Assembly (NCBI GenBank): GCA_038209365.1
Contig: JBBQXS010000056.1
Span: forward strand, 1 to 25,376
DNA length: 25,376 bases
Reading direction: 5' to 3'
From: DASQHW01 sp038209365
Lineage (GTDB): Bacteria > Actinomycetota > Acidimicrobiia > IMCC26256 > PALSA-610
The notes under the pieces are model-generated. The model saw only the letters and a list, made by a program, of their open reading frames with translations, searched no databases and was not told the origin of the DNA. Within the stretch, counting starts at the first letter, position 1. Each line of letters starts with the position of its first letter. This document shows positions 15,598 to 22,528 of this stretch, piece after piece. The position numbers and the translations under genes were made by a program.

Positions 15598-16151
15598 CGG
15601 CATTGCCCGAACGCATAGAGCTCGAGGACGGCGCGCACCTCCGCTTCTTCGTGCTCGACGACGCCGAGGCGATTGCGCGCGCTGTCTCCGAGAGCCTCGA
15701 GCACCTGCGGCCGTGGATGCCGTGGGCGGACGAGCAATCGACCGACCCGGCGTTCCAGCGCGACCGGCTGCGCAAGCTCCCGGGACTGGCCGAGCGCGGT
15801 GAGGAGTGGCAGTACGGTCTGTTCGCGCCCAACGGGTCCGACGTGCTGGGATCGTTCGGCCTGATGACGCGGCGCGGGCCGGGCACGATCGAGATCGGTT
15901 ACTGGGTCCACGTCGATGCGGGCGGTCGCGGTCACGCCACCCGCGCCACCGCGGCGCTCACCGAAATTGCGCTGGGTCTCGACGGCGTACGCCGCGTGTT
16001 CATCTGCTGCGACGAGGAGAACGGCCGCAGTGCCGCGATCCCGCGCCGTCTCGGCTACCGGCTCTTGCGGACAGAGACGCGAGCGCCCGAGGCGCCGGGC
16101 GAACGCGGCCGGCTGATGATGTGGGCCCTTGACCGCGACGACCATGTCTAG
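15594..16151 (+). CDS. GNAT-family N-acetyltransferase (RimJ/RimL-like)
   Basis: This 185-residue protein has the RimJ/RimL-type layout: an N-terminal LRFFVLDDAEAIARAVSESLEHLRPWMPW, the strand IEIGYWV (99-105) and the acetyl-CoA pyrophosphate loop GGRGHATRA (110-118). The later region CCDEENGRSAAIPRRLGY replaces the usual NxxS-helix-LGF motif. Such enzymes acetylate protein N-termini, ribosomal proteins or small amines, and the target cannot be told from sequence. The ATG overlaps the stop of the ABM gene by ATGA, so translation is coupled. It ends about 200 nt before a strong terminator hairpin. Confidence 0.9.
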   Translation: MTALPERIELEDGAHLRFFVLDDAEAIARAVSESLEHLRPWMPWADEQSTDPAFQRDRLRKLPGLAERGEEWQYGLFAPNGSDVLGSFGLMTRRGPGTIEIGYWVHVDAGGRGHATRATAALTEIALGLDGVRRVFICCDEENGRSAAIPRRLGYRLLRTETRAPEAPGERGRLMMWALDRDDHV

Positions 16152-16199
16152 GACGGATGGCCCATAAAGAAATGGCGCAATTGGCTCAGGCATGAGCGC

Positions 16200-16345
16200 G
16201 GCGTTCTACGTACTATGCCCAAAGGGGGAAAACCTCCGCAGGGACACGGAGGTCCGGGGCAGCACGCACGGATGCGGGTTTGCCACGCACGGCAGGTCGC
16301 AAGGATGCGGCCTGACGAGCGCCGGAACGTAGACGGCGCGAGCCG
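16200..16345 (+). ncRNA. Candidate structured RNA of unknown class
   Basis: This non-coding interval between convergent genes can fold locally on the plus strand. TGCCC (16216-16220) pairs with GGGCA (16257-16261) around a nested ACCTCCG/CGGAGGT hairpin (16232-16253). Two similar short hairpins follow, sharing CGCA[C/A]GGATGCGG (16265-16277 and 16298-16310), each with a GGA-containing loop. The second extends to a 9-bp stem (16293-16314). A TACTAT hexamer at 16211-16216 could be a -10. A strong terminator hairpin lies downstream. No known family matches convincingly; it could be a 3' UTR, a small RNA or simply GC-rich spacer. Confidence 0.35.
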
Positions 16346-16350
16346 CTGCT

Positions 16351-16391
16351 CGTTCGGACCCGGGTCGCGGGCACGCGACCCGGACCGAACG
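16351..16391. terminator. Strong bidirectional terminator hairpin
   Basis: CGTTCGGACCCGGGTCGCG (16351-16369) pairs with CGCGACCCGGACCGAACG (16374-16391) around a GGCA loop: 10 bp and 7 bp separated by a small internal mismatch. It lies 27 nt past the stop of the minus-strand aldo/keto reductase and 200 nt past the plus-strand acetyltransferase. There is no T-tract on either side. Confidence 0.7.
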
Positions 16392-16417
16392 ATGTTCCGG
16401 GCCATTCTCGGGCCGGC

Positions 16418-17386
16418 TCACCGGCGGAACGGCACCGCCTCCTCGATGCGGGCCATCACCGCGTCGTCGAGCCGTTTTGCCACATCGAGCGCTTCCATGT
16501 TCTCGCGCACCTGGGAGGCGCGACTCGCGCCGGTGATCACGCTCGAGACGTGAGGATTCTTGGTGCACCACGCGATCGACAGCTGCGCCAGCGTGCAGCC
16601 GAGGTCGTCGGCGATCGTCTGGAGCCGGCGAACGCGCTCGTTGGTCTTGGGATCGGTGAGCATGCCCTGCAGCCACTCGTATCCGGGGAGGCTCCCGCGA
16701 GAGTCCTCGGGAATTCCGTCGAGATACTTGCCGGTGAGCAGCCCCGACCCCAGCGGGCTCCACGTCGTCAAGCCGAGACCGATGTCGTCGTAGAGCCGGG
16801 CGTATTCGAACTCGACGCGCATGCGGCTCATGAGGTTGTACTGCGGTTGTTCCATCTGCGGCTTGTGCAGGTGGTGGCGTTCGGCGATCTCCCAGGCGGC
16901 CCGGATCTCGTCGGCCGTCCACTCGGACGTGCCCCAGTAGAGCGCCTTCCCGCTCGCGACGATGTCGGACATCGCGCGCACGGTCTCCTCGATCGGCGTG
17001 TGCGGATCGGCACGGTGGCAGAACAACAGATCGACGAAGTCGAGCCCGAGCCGGTCGAGCGATCCGTCGATGGCCTGCATCAAGTACTTGCGGTTCAGCG
17101 TGTTCTTCATGTTCGGGAGGTCGTGCAGGCCCCAGAACACCTTGGTCGAGATCACATAGCTGTGGCGGGGCCAGCCGAGCTTGTTGATGGCCTGGCCCAT
17201 GATGCGTTCCGACTCGCCGCCGGCGTAGGCCTCGGCGTTGTCGAAGAAATTGACCCCGGCTTCGCGCGCGGCATCGAGACACTCCATCGCGGCATCAACG
17301 CCGATCTGGCCGCCGAACGACACCCACGATCCGAACGAGAGCACACTGAGTTGCAGGCCGCTGCGACCGAGACGTCGATATTCCAT
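16418..17386 (-). CDS. Aldo/keto reductase (Kv-beta/AKR6-like)
   Basis: This 322-residue NADPH-dependent reductase has the AKR TIM barrel. The catalytic tetrad is D49 and Y54 (FFDNAEAY), K82 (VISTKVFWG) and H124 (LLFCHRADP). The cofactor region SSVITGASRASQVRENMEAL is near the C-terminus. The starting segment MEYRRLGRSGLQLSVLSFGSW and the WTADEIRAAWEIAE and QPQYNLMSR segments match the potassium-channel beta-subunit/YghZ-like group. The ATG at 17386 has no ribosome site, but TACGGT lies 7 nt upstream, suggesting a leaderless mRNA. It diverges from ligB across 73 bp. The physiological carbonyl substrate is unknown. Confidence 0.94.
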   Translation of the reverse strand: MEYRRLGRSGLQLSVLSFGSWVSFGGQIGVDAAMECLDAAREAGVNFFDNAEAYAGGESERIMGQAINKLGWPRHSYVISTKVFWGLHDLPNMKNTLNRKYLMQAIDGSLDRLGLDFVDLLFCHRADPHTPIEETVRAMSDIVASGKALYWGTSEWTADEIRAAWEIAERHHLHKPQMEQPQYNLMSRMRVEFEYARLYDDIGLGLTTWSPLGSGLLTGKYLDGIPEDSRGSLPGYEWLQGMLTDPKTNERVRRLQTIADDLGCTLAQLSIAWCTKNPHVSSVITGASRASQVRENMEALDVAKRLDDAVMARIEEAVPFRR

Positions 17387-17393
17387 GACCGGG

Positions 17394-17399
17394 ACCGTA
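17394..17399 (-). promoter_or_regulatory. Putative -10 element for leaderless aldo/keto reductase mRNA
   Basis: TACGGT on the minus strand ends 7 nt before the ATG at 17386, the spacing expected when transcription starts at the first base of the gene. No clear -35 is seen. Confidence 0.45.
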
Positions 17400-17459
17400 C
17401 CCAACGAGGCTAGACACGAGGCCGTGACCGGACCGGCCGAGGAAGCAGTCGACGCACCA

Positions 17460-18998
17460 ATGCTCCTCGCGGACGTGGTCGCGACTTCGTCGGCCGTCGC
17501 ATCGACCCGCTCCCGCAACGCGAAGGTCGAATCGCTCGCCACTCTGCTGGCCCGGTGCGACGCCGACGAGATCGTCCCGGTGGTGGGATTCCTGACCGGC
17601 GAGCCGTGGCAAGGGCGTGTCGGTGTCGGCTGGGCGACGCTCGTCGCAGTGCGCGACGACCTCATCGGTCCCGCCGACGCCGCGACGCTCACCGTCACCG
17701 ACCTCGATCGTGTCATCAGCGCAGTGCAGGTCATGACCGGAGCGGGTTCGACCGCGGTCCGGAATCACGCGCTCGGCGAGCTCTTTGGACGCGCCACCCA
17801 CGACGAGGCCGACTTCGTGTTCCGGTTGCTCACCGGCGAGCTGCGCCAGGGTGCCCTCGCGGGACTCATGGCCGACGCCATCGCGCGGGCGGCGGCCCTG
17901 CCCGTGGACGACGTGCGGCACGCGGCAATGCTCGGTGGCGACCTCGGTGACACTGCGCGCCGCGCGCTCACCGGCGGGCAGGCCGCGCTGGACGCGGTCA
18001 GCTTGGAAGTGCTCCGCCCGGTGCTGCCGATGCTCGCGGCGAGCGCGACAGACGTGCAAGAAGCGCTCGCGTACACAGGCCCGGCAGCGGTCGAGTGGAA
18101 GCTCGACGGCGCCCGCATCCAGGTGCATCGGCGCGGGGCGGAGGTTCGGGTCTTCACGCGCAATCTCAACGACGTGACCGATCGCCTTCCCGAAGTCGTG
18201 TCGGCCGTGCGCAGCTTTCCGGCGAATGCCTTCGTGCTCGACGGCGAGACGATCGGTGTGGACGATGCTGCGCGTCCCTACCGTTTCCAGGACACGATGA
18301 GCCGGTTCGGTCGTGACGATGCGACAACGCACGCGATGGTGATGTCGGGATTCTTCTTCGACGTGCTGCACGTCGACGGCGAAGACCTCTTGGACCGGCC
18401 GCTGCACGAGCGGGCGGACCTGCTCGCCGGCATCGTCGGGCCGTATCGCGTCCCCGCGGTGCGCACCGATGATCCCGCAGTCGCAAGGGCGTTCCTCGAC
18501 GACGCGCTCGCAACCGGGCACGAGGGCGTGATGGTGAAGTCGCTCGACGCTCGCTACGACGCGGGTCGGCGCGGCGGCGCGTGGCGCAAGGTCAAACCGG
18601 TCCGGACGCTCGACCTCGTCGTGCTCGCCGCCGAGTGGGGCCATGGGCGCCGGCAGGGTTGGCTGTCGAATCTCCACCTGGGCGCCCGCGATCCCGACGG
18701 CGGCGAGCTGGTCATGGTCGGCAAGACCTTCAAGGGCCTGACCGACGAGCTGCTCACGTGGCAGACCGCCCGCCTGCAGGAGCTGGCAGTGCGCCAGGAC
18801 GGCCACGTCGTGTTCGTCCGGCCGGAGCTCGTCATCGAGATCGCGCTCGACGGCGTGCAAGCGTCCACGCGCTATGCGGGCGGTGTCGCATTGCGGTTCG
18901 CACGCGTGCGGGCATACCGGCCGGACAAGACACCCGCCGACGCCGACACGATCACGACGGTTCGGGAGATGCTCACCGGCGCGCGGCGTGGGCGGTGA
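17460..18998 (+). CDS. ligB: ATP-dependent DNA ligase, mycobacterial LigB type
   Basis: This 512-residue ligase seals nicks in duplex DNA using ATP. The N-terminal DNA-binding domain (LLADVVATSSAVASTRSRNAK) and the segments VGVGWATL and LLTGELRQGALAGLMADA closely follow M. tuberculosis LigB, which has a similar length. The adenylated lysine is K214 in EWKLDGARIQ (motif I). The other nucleotidyltransferase motifs are FVLDGETIG, FFFDVLHVDG, GHEGVMVKS and WRKVKPV. The C-terminal OB domain is complete. I chose the ATG at 17460 because it matches the LigB N-terminus. A GTG at 17424, with TAGACA 7 nt upstream, is an alternative. Such ligases are accessory to the essential NAD-dependent LigA. It converges on the methyltransferase with a 26-nt overlap. 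Confidence 0.94.
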   Translation: MLLADVVATSSAVASTRSRNAKVESLATLLARCDADEIVPVVGFLTGEPWQGRVGVGWATLVAVRDDLIGPADAATLTVTDLDRVISAVQVMTGAGSTAVRNHALGELFGRATHDEADFVFRLLTGELRQGALAGLMADAIARAAALPVDDVRHAAMLGGDLGDTARRALTGGQAALDAVSLEVLRPVLPMLAASATDVQEALAYTGPAAVEWKLDGARIQVHRRGAEVRVFTRNLNDVTDRLPEVVSAVRSFPANAFVLDGETIGVDDAARPYRFQDTMSRFGRDDATTHAMVMSGFFFDVLHVDGEDLLDRPLHERADLLAGIVGPYRVPAVRTDDPAVARAFLDDALATGHEGVMVKSLDARYDAGRRGGAWRKVKPVRTLDLVVLAAEWGHGRRQGWLSNLHLGARDPDGGELVMVGKTFKGLTDELLTWQTARLQELAVRQDGHVVFVRPELVIEIALDGVQASTRYAGGVALRFARVRAYRPDKTPADADTITTVREMLTGARRGR

Positions 18999-19764
18999 CC
19001 ATCGGCTGGTAGTAGCCGCTCTCGTCGGGCAGGTGCCACCGCACGTCCTCGAAGCCCACTCGGGTGAGCGCGTCGACCAGCTCGGCGCGAGTGAGTGCCC
19101 GGTACCACGTCGTGTGCACGTCGGTGTGCCACCCGCCGCCGTCTTCGCGCGCGACGAAGAGATGGATGCGAATCTTCTCGCCGTCGTCGCTCCACTCCCA
19201 CGCCTGACCGACGATCTCGCGCTTGCCGGCGCGTTCGCGTGTCATCGCCGGGAGGCCTGAGGGTCGCTCGACCCGGAGCGTGTCGTAGTCGCGCACACTG
19301 GCAAGGAACACGCCGCCGCGAGCGAGCACCCGCGCGATCGCTCCGACTGCGACGTCGAGGTCCTCGACGCCGAGCAGGTGCGGCAGCGCGTTGTCGCATG
19401 CGATCACGGCATCGAACGCTGTTCGCACCACGGTGTCGAGGTCACGCATATCGCTGACGATGAGCTGGGCGTCGATGTGGTGCGTCATCGCTTCGCGGCG
19501 CGCCCGTTCGAGCGCCTTGGGGCTCACGTCGGTTCCGGTGACCTCGTAGCCCAGCGCCGCGAGCCCGAGCGCCTGCGTGCCGATCCCGCATGCGCAGTCG
19601 AGGAGACGAGCACCAGGACCGACACCGTTCCTCTGCAACATGCGGTCGACCACCGAGGCGTGCCACCGCGCGGCCGACCACCAGTCGTCGAACAGGGCGT
19701 CGTAGTCGGCCGCGAGGGCGTCGTAGAACGCGCGGGCGGACTCGGCTCCGGCCGGCTCAGGCAC
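18973..19764 (-). CDS. Class I SAM-dependent methyltransferase
   Basis: This 263-residue methyltransferase has motif I LLDCACGIG (54-62), the acidic end of strand 2 at GTDVSPKALERAR, and motif II-like SDMRDLD and FDAVIACDNALPHL. The C-terminal half is a beta-rich sheet rather than a second domain. The family methylates small molecules, but the substrate cannot be told. The start is a GTG at 19764 lying inside the stop region of the upstream gene (8-nt overlap), so translation is coupled. Its last 26 nt overlap the end of ligB on the other strand, leaving no room for a separate terminator between the convergent genes. Confidence 0.9.
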   Translation of the reverse strand: MPEPAGAESARAFYDALAADYDALFDDWWSAARWHASVVDRMLQRNGVGPGARLLDCACGIGTQALGLAALGYEVTGTDVSPKALERARREAMTHHIDAQLIVSDMRDLDTVVRTAFDAVIACDNALPHLLGVEDLDVAVGAIARVLARGGVFLASVRDYDTLRVERPSGLPAMTRERAGKREIVGQAWEWSDDGEKIRIHLFVAREDGGGWHTDVHTTWYRALTRAELVDALTRVGFEDVRWHLPDESGYYQPMVTAHAARR

Positions 19765-20134
19765 TCTGGAGCTGGGTCATGTACTGGTTGAGGTCGAAGT
19801 AGTCGCGCCAGGCCGCGATCCGCCCGTCACGCACCTCGAAGGTGCCCATCACCGGGAGCTCGATGACCTTGCCGGGAAGCACGAAGACGTCGACGCGCTC
19901 TGTCAACACGACGTCACCCGCGGCCGCGATCTGCAGCACACGGAACTCCACCCGCTCGACACCGGTGGTGAACATCTCGATCGTCGCTCTGATCGCGTCG
20001 CGCCCGGTCACGGGCGCGACCGGAATGTTGTGGTACACGGCGTCGTCGGTGAAGTACTCCACCAGCGTGTCGGCGCCGCCGCCTTTCCCCCACTGGTCAC
20101 AGAACCGCTGCACCAGATCAATCGCGTCGCTCAT
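19757..20134 (-). CDS. Limonene-1,2-epoxide hydrolase-like (SnoaL-fold) protein
   Basis: This 125-residue protein has the cystatin-like alpha+beta fold shared by SnoaL cyclases, NTF2 proteins and limonene-1,2-epoxide hydrolase. It keeps the residues used by the Rhodococcus hydrolase: Y34 and N36 (YHNIP), R80 and D82 (ERVD), and an aspartate in WRDYFD (D111 or D114). The Tyr-to-Arg distance of 46 residues is the same as I recall for the Rhodococcus enzyme. That favours a true epoxide hydrolase over a generic SnoaL protein. The ATG at 20134 has a GGGAG site about 9 nt upstream. It is followed with overlap by the methyltransferase. Confidence 0.85.
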   Translation of the reverse strand: MSDAIDLVQRFCDQWGKGGGADTLVEYFTDDAVYHNIPVAPVTGRDAIRATIEMFTTGVERVEFRVLQIAAAGDVVLTERVDVFVLPGKVIELPVMGTFEVRDGRIAAWRDYFDLNQYMTQLQSA

Positions 20135-20173
20135 GACATGGCTCCCTCGCTGCGTCCGCACGGCGACAGCGAC

Positions 20174-20179
20174 GATAAT
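20174..20179 (+). promoter_or_regulatory. Possible -10 element for the thioesterase gene
   Basis: GATAAT ends 8 nt before the ATG at 20188 and no ribosome site is visible in between, so the message may be leaderless. The -35 region (TGCGTC at 17 nt) is poor. Confidence 0.35.
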
Positions 20180-20187
20180 GAGCGCTC

Positions 20188-21045
20188 ATGGGCGCGTCAC
20201 GTTTCGAACGAACGACGTCTGTCCTCGCTCACGGGGACGGTGGATACACCGGCGAGATCGGCGAGGAGTGGAACTGCCCCATCGTTCCGCAGGGCGGCAC
20301 GGTGGTGGCCACACTCGGCCGGGCGATGGGACTGGAGCTGGGAGAGAGCGACCAGCAGCTGCGCAGCGTCTCCGCGGTCTTCGCCGGGCAGGTCCGCCAC
20401 GGGCCGGTGGAGATCGACGTGCAGGTATTGCGGCGTGGTCGTTCGATGTCGCAGTGCAGCGCGACGCTGCACAATCCGGGGACCGAAGCGGGAACCACGG
20501 GCATCGCAGTGTTCGGTGCGCCGCGCCGCGGCTTCGCATTCACCGATCTTGCGCCGCCTGAGGTACCGCCTCCGCTCGAGTGTCCCTCGTTTCGCGACCC
20601 CGTGCCGGTCGGGTTCGAGATGCGCGAGCCCTTCGACTTCTGGAAGCAGGTCGAGGCTCGGCCTGCGGTCGGGCATCCGCCGTGGGACGAATACGAGCCG
20701 TCCTCGTCGTTACGCGCGATCTGGTACCGATTCGACGAACCGGTGCGTCTCGACGACGGTCGCTGGGATCCGCTCGCGCTTGTCGCGCTCGCCGACACGA
20801 TGCCGGGTGCCGTCGGAGAACGACTCGGCCCGCGGCCCGAAGCGTGGCTCCCGCCGAGCGCAGACCTCACGGTGCACGTGCTCGACGACGCACGCGCGGA
20901 GTGGATACTCGCCGTCAACCGTGCGCGGCATGCGGGCGACGGCTACGCGTCGGTCGACATGGAGCTCTGGGACATGGAAGCCCCCGCGCCGAAACTCGTC
21001 GCGTACGGCACGCAGGTCATGTTCTTCAGCTTCCCGAAGGAATGA
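20188..21045 (+). CDS. Thioesterase family protein (double hotdog, acyl-CoA thioesterase-like)
   Basis: This 285-residue protein resembles actinobacterial TesB-like acyl-CoA thioesterases made of two hotdog domains (about residues 10-115 and 150-285). Recognisable parts are WNCPIVPQGGTVVATLGRAM near the start, then VSAVFAGQVRHGPVEIDVQVLRRGRSMSQCSATLHN, and in the second half PPSADLTVHVLDDARAEWIL and DMELWD. Members hydrolyse acyl-CoA thioesters in fatty-acid or polyketide metabolism. The catalytic residues are not obvious and the substrate is unknown. The gene diverges from the epoxide-hydrolase-like gene across 53 bp and converges on the CAP lipoprotein with a shared hairpin. Confidence 0.82.
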   Translation: MGASRFERTTSVLAHGDGGYTGEIGEEWNCPIVPQGGTVVATLGRAMGLELGESDQQLRSVSAVFAGQVRHGPVEIDVQVLRRGRSMSQCSATLHNPGTEAGTTGIAVFGAPRRGFAFTDLAPPEVPPPLECPSFRDPVPVGFEMREPFDFWKQVEARPAVGHPPWDEYEPSSSLRAIWYRFDEPVRLDDGRWDPLALVALADTMPGAVGERLGPRPEAWLPPSADLTVHVLDDARAEWILAVNRARHAGDGYASVDMELWDMEAPAPKLVAYGTQVMFFSFPKE

Positions 21046-21056
21046 CCTTCGGGAAG
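21030..21056. terminator. Bidirectional terminator hairpin at convergent gene ends
   Basis: CTTCCCGAAGG (21030-21040) and CCTTCGGGAAG (21046-21056) form a perfect 11-bp stem with a 5-nt loop that contains most of the thioesterase stop codon. It lies 6 nt past the stop of the minus-strand CAP lipoprotein gene, so one element can serve both genes. Confidence 0.75.
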
Positions 21057-21062
21057 AGGGGG

Positions 21063-21758
21063 CTACCCCGCCATGAACTCTTCCGCGGTGTACATGTAGT
21101 CGCCGACGTACGCGACGCCGACTCCGACGTACTGCACCTGGTTGTCCAGCATGTTCGCCGCGTGCGCGGGCGACTGCTCGTACGCGCCCTGCATGCCTGA
21201 CACGTTCGTCTTCGGGCTGACCATGCCGACGTTCTCGGCGAGTCGCGACCAGCGGACGGTGATGCCGTCGCTCAGGGACGAGTGACAGATGTTCGGGACA
21301 CCATTGGCGCCGAGTCCGCAGCCACCGGCCGCCATGTGCGCGGCCCACGTACGGGCCTTGCTCACGAGGTTCGAGTGCACTGCGAGCGGCGGCAGGCCGT
21401 GCGAGGCGCGGAAGCTGTTGATGCCGCCGACGAGCGCGCCCTCGGCGCCGCTGGGCACGACGGTGGCCACTGCAACCGGAGGCGGCGGAGGGGGCGGGGG
21501 CGGCGCGGTCTGCGGCGGGAACGTCGCGGGCGGGCGCGTCACGGGCGGCGTGGTCGCCGGCACGGTCGTCGGTGCTGCGGTGGTCGTCGTCGGGCGCCGC
21601 GTCGTCGTGGTCGTCGACCGCGGCACGGGCCGCGTGGTCGGCGCCGGCAGGGGTTCGATTGCGGCCTCCTTGGCGGCCGAAGCGCCACAGCTCGCGAGCA
21701 GGAGCAACACCATCCCGCCCAACGTGACGCGCCGACGCCCAGCCTTCCCCCCTCGCAT
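21063..21758 (-). CDS. CAP/SCP-domain lipoprotein with Thr/Pro-rich stalk
   Basis: This 231-residue secreted lipoprotein has a basic start (RRGK-type, residues 2-10), a hydrophobic core MVLLLLASC and a lipobox LASC with the lipidated cysteine at C24. Residues 35-95 are a Thr/Pro-rich stalk ending in nine prolines (86-94). Residues 105-231 are a CAP (SCP/PR-1, bacterial YkwD-like) domain with FRASHGLPPLAVHSNLVSKARTWA, a probable C147-C158 disulfide, H159, E175 and H199. The YkwD-like function in bacteria is not settled. The start ATG at 21758 has GGGAGG 7 nt upstream. The protein is expected on the outer face of the cell membrane, with the stalk spanning the wall. Confidence 0.9.
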   Translation of the reverse strand: MRGGKAGRRRVTLGGMVLLLLASCGASAAKEAAIEPLPAPTTRPVPRSTTTTTRRPTTTTAAPTTVPATTPPVTRPPATFPPQTAPPPPPPPPPVAVATVVPSGAEGALVGGINSFRASHGLPPLAVHSNLVSKARTWAAHMAAGGCGLGANGVPNICHSSLSDGITVRWSRLAENVGMVSPKTNVSGMQGAYEQSPAHAANMLDNQVQYVGVGVAYVGDYMYTAEEFMAG

Positions 21759-21810
21759 CCACTGCCTCCCGTTCCCTCGACGCTGATGCCGGGCCGCCGG
21801 TTTTGGCCCG

Positions 21811-21820
21811 ACCAATTGGT
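21811..21820. promoter_or_regulatory. Palindrome upstream of the CAP lipoprotein gene
   Basis: ACCAATTGGT is a perfect 10-bp palindrome with nearly symmetrical CCG/CGG flanks. It is about 53 nt before the lipoprotein start, a plausible operator position, and is AT-rich compared with its surroundings. No promoter elements are clear. Confidence 0.3.
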
Positions 21821-21887
21821 TCGGCAGTGGGGCGAGGGACCCTTAGCGCCGGAAGATCGCGCACGAGAGCCGTCTGACGGCCCTTCA

Positions 21888-21904
21888 GGCGCCGCCCGGG
21901 CGCC
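21888..21904 (-). terminator. Possible terminator of the Ddn-coxL-PPOX operon
   Basis: GGCGCC-GCCCG-GGCGCC is a 6-bp GC stem with a 5-nt loop, about 85 nt past the stop of the minus-strand gene ending at 21989. A second symmetrical element GCCGTC-T-GACGGC is at 21869-21881. The rest of the 230-nt gap (21759-21988) shows no gene. Confidence 0.35.
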
Positions 21905-21988
21905 CGGAACGCGGAGAGTGTGCGCGGACGTCAGAAGCGGATTGCGCGGGGCTCGCGCATTTACGACCCGAGTCGCTCGACCCGGCCG

Positions 21989-22528
21989 TTATATGGCCGA
22001 TGGACCGAATTCTTTGAGCTGCTGGAGCACCGACGGCTCGAAGACGTACGCGTACATGCGCTCGGCCTCGATACGCGCATAGGCAGGGTTCGCGTCGGGC
22101 GGATACCACTCGTCCCAGTCGGGATAGACCTCGACGAGGTAGTCACGGAAACGCCCGTCGTCGACGGTGCGCACCTCTACTTCGCGCGCCGCTCCGTGGA
22201 CGATGACAGCGAAGGTCTCCCCCACCGTGTGCGAGGCGCTCACCTGCGGCCGTTGTCGGAGATGCCGGAACCGCACCGAGTCCTGTGCCGACCCGAACCA
22301 CCACCGGCCGCGGTAGAACAAGCCGTCGACCGGACCCACGCGCGGCGCACACGCCGCGGTCACGGTGGCAAGGTTCAGCACGCGCACTCCGCGCAGGATT
22401 TGCGCAACATCTGCCGCCGGCACGCGCCGCTCGGGCGTATGGATCGACCGCATGTGCGCACCCATGCGCGCGTACGAATCGTCGAGGAGTCGTTGGAGCT
22501 CGGTGAGATCAGCCGCGGTCTCGTGCAT
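21989..22528 (-). CDS. Pyridoxamine 5'-phosphate oxidase-like (split beta-barrel FMN/F420) protein
   Basis: This 179-residue protein has a helical N-terminus (residues 1-45) and a split beta-barrel: VRVLNLATVTAACAPRVGPVDG, then FYRGRWWFGS, SVRFRHLRQRPQVSASHTVGE, and FAVIVHGAAREVEV. The barrel is typical of the PPOX/FMN-binding superfamily, many actinobacterial members of which use F420. The substrate is unknown. I chose the ATG at 22528, which lies inside the end of the coxL-like gene (20-nt overlap). A GTG at 22546 is an alternative. It is the last gene of a leftward operon with the molybdenum subunit and the Ddn-like protein. Confidence 0.85.
   Translation of the reverse strand: MHETAADLTELQRLLDDSYARMGAHMRSIHTPERRVPAADVAQILRGVRVLNLATVTAACAPRVGPVDGLFYRGRWWFGSAQDSVRFRHLRQRPQVSASHTVGETFAVIVHGAAREVEVRTVDDGRFRDYLVEVYPDWDEWYPPDANPAYARIEAERMYAYVFEPSVLQQLKEFGPSAI

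Noticed and set aside
16200..16345. Known riboswitch or RNA classes for the structured interval: c-di-GMP-I, guanidine-I, small SRP RNA
   Set aside because: Only short fragments agree, such as GGGAC, ACACGGAGG or AGGTCCGG. The conserved cores of each class are missing and there is no plus-strand gene downstream to regulate.
16215..16553. Open frame starting ATG 16215 in the intergenic region
   Set aside because: It runs through the terminator hairpin and into the aldo/keto reductase on the other strand, and its composition is not protein-like.
21869..21881. GCCGTC-T-GACGGC as a terminator
   Set aside because: A one-base centre leaves no usable hairpin loop. It may be a chance palindrome or protein site, and the GGCGCC hairpin nearby is the better terminator candidate.
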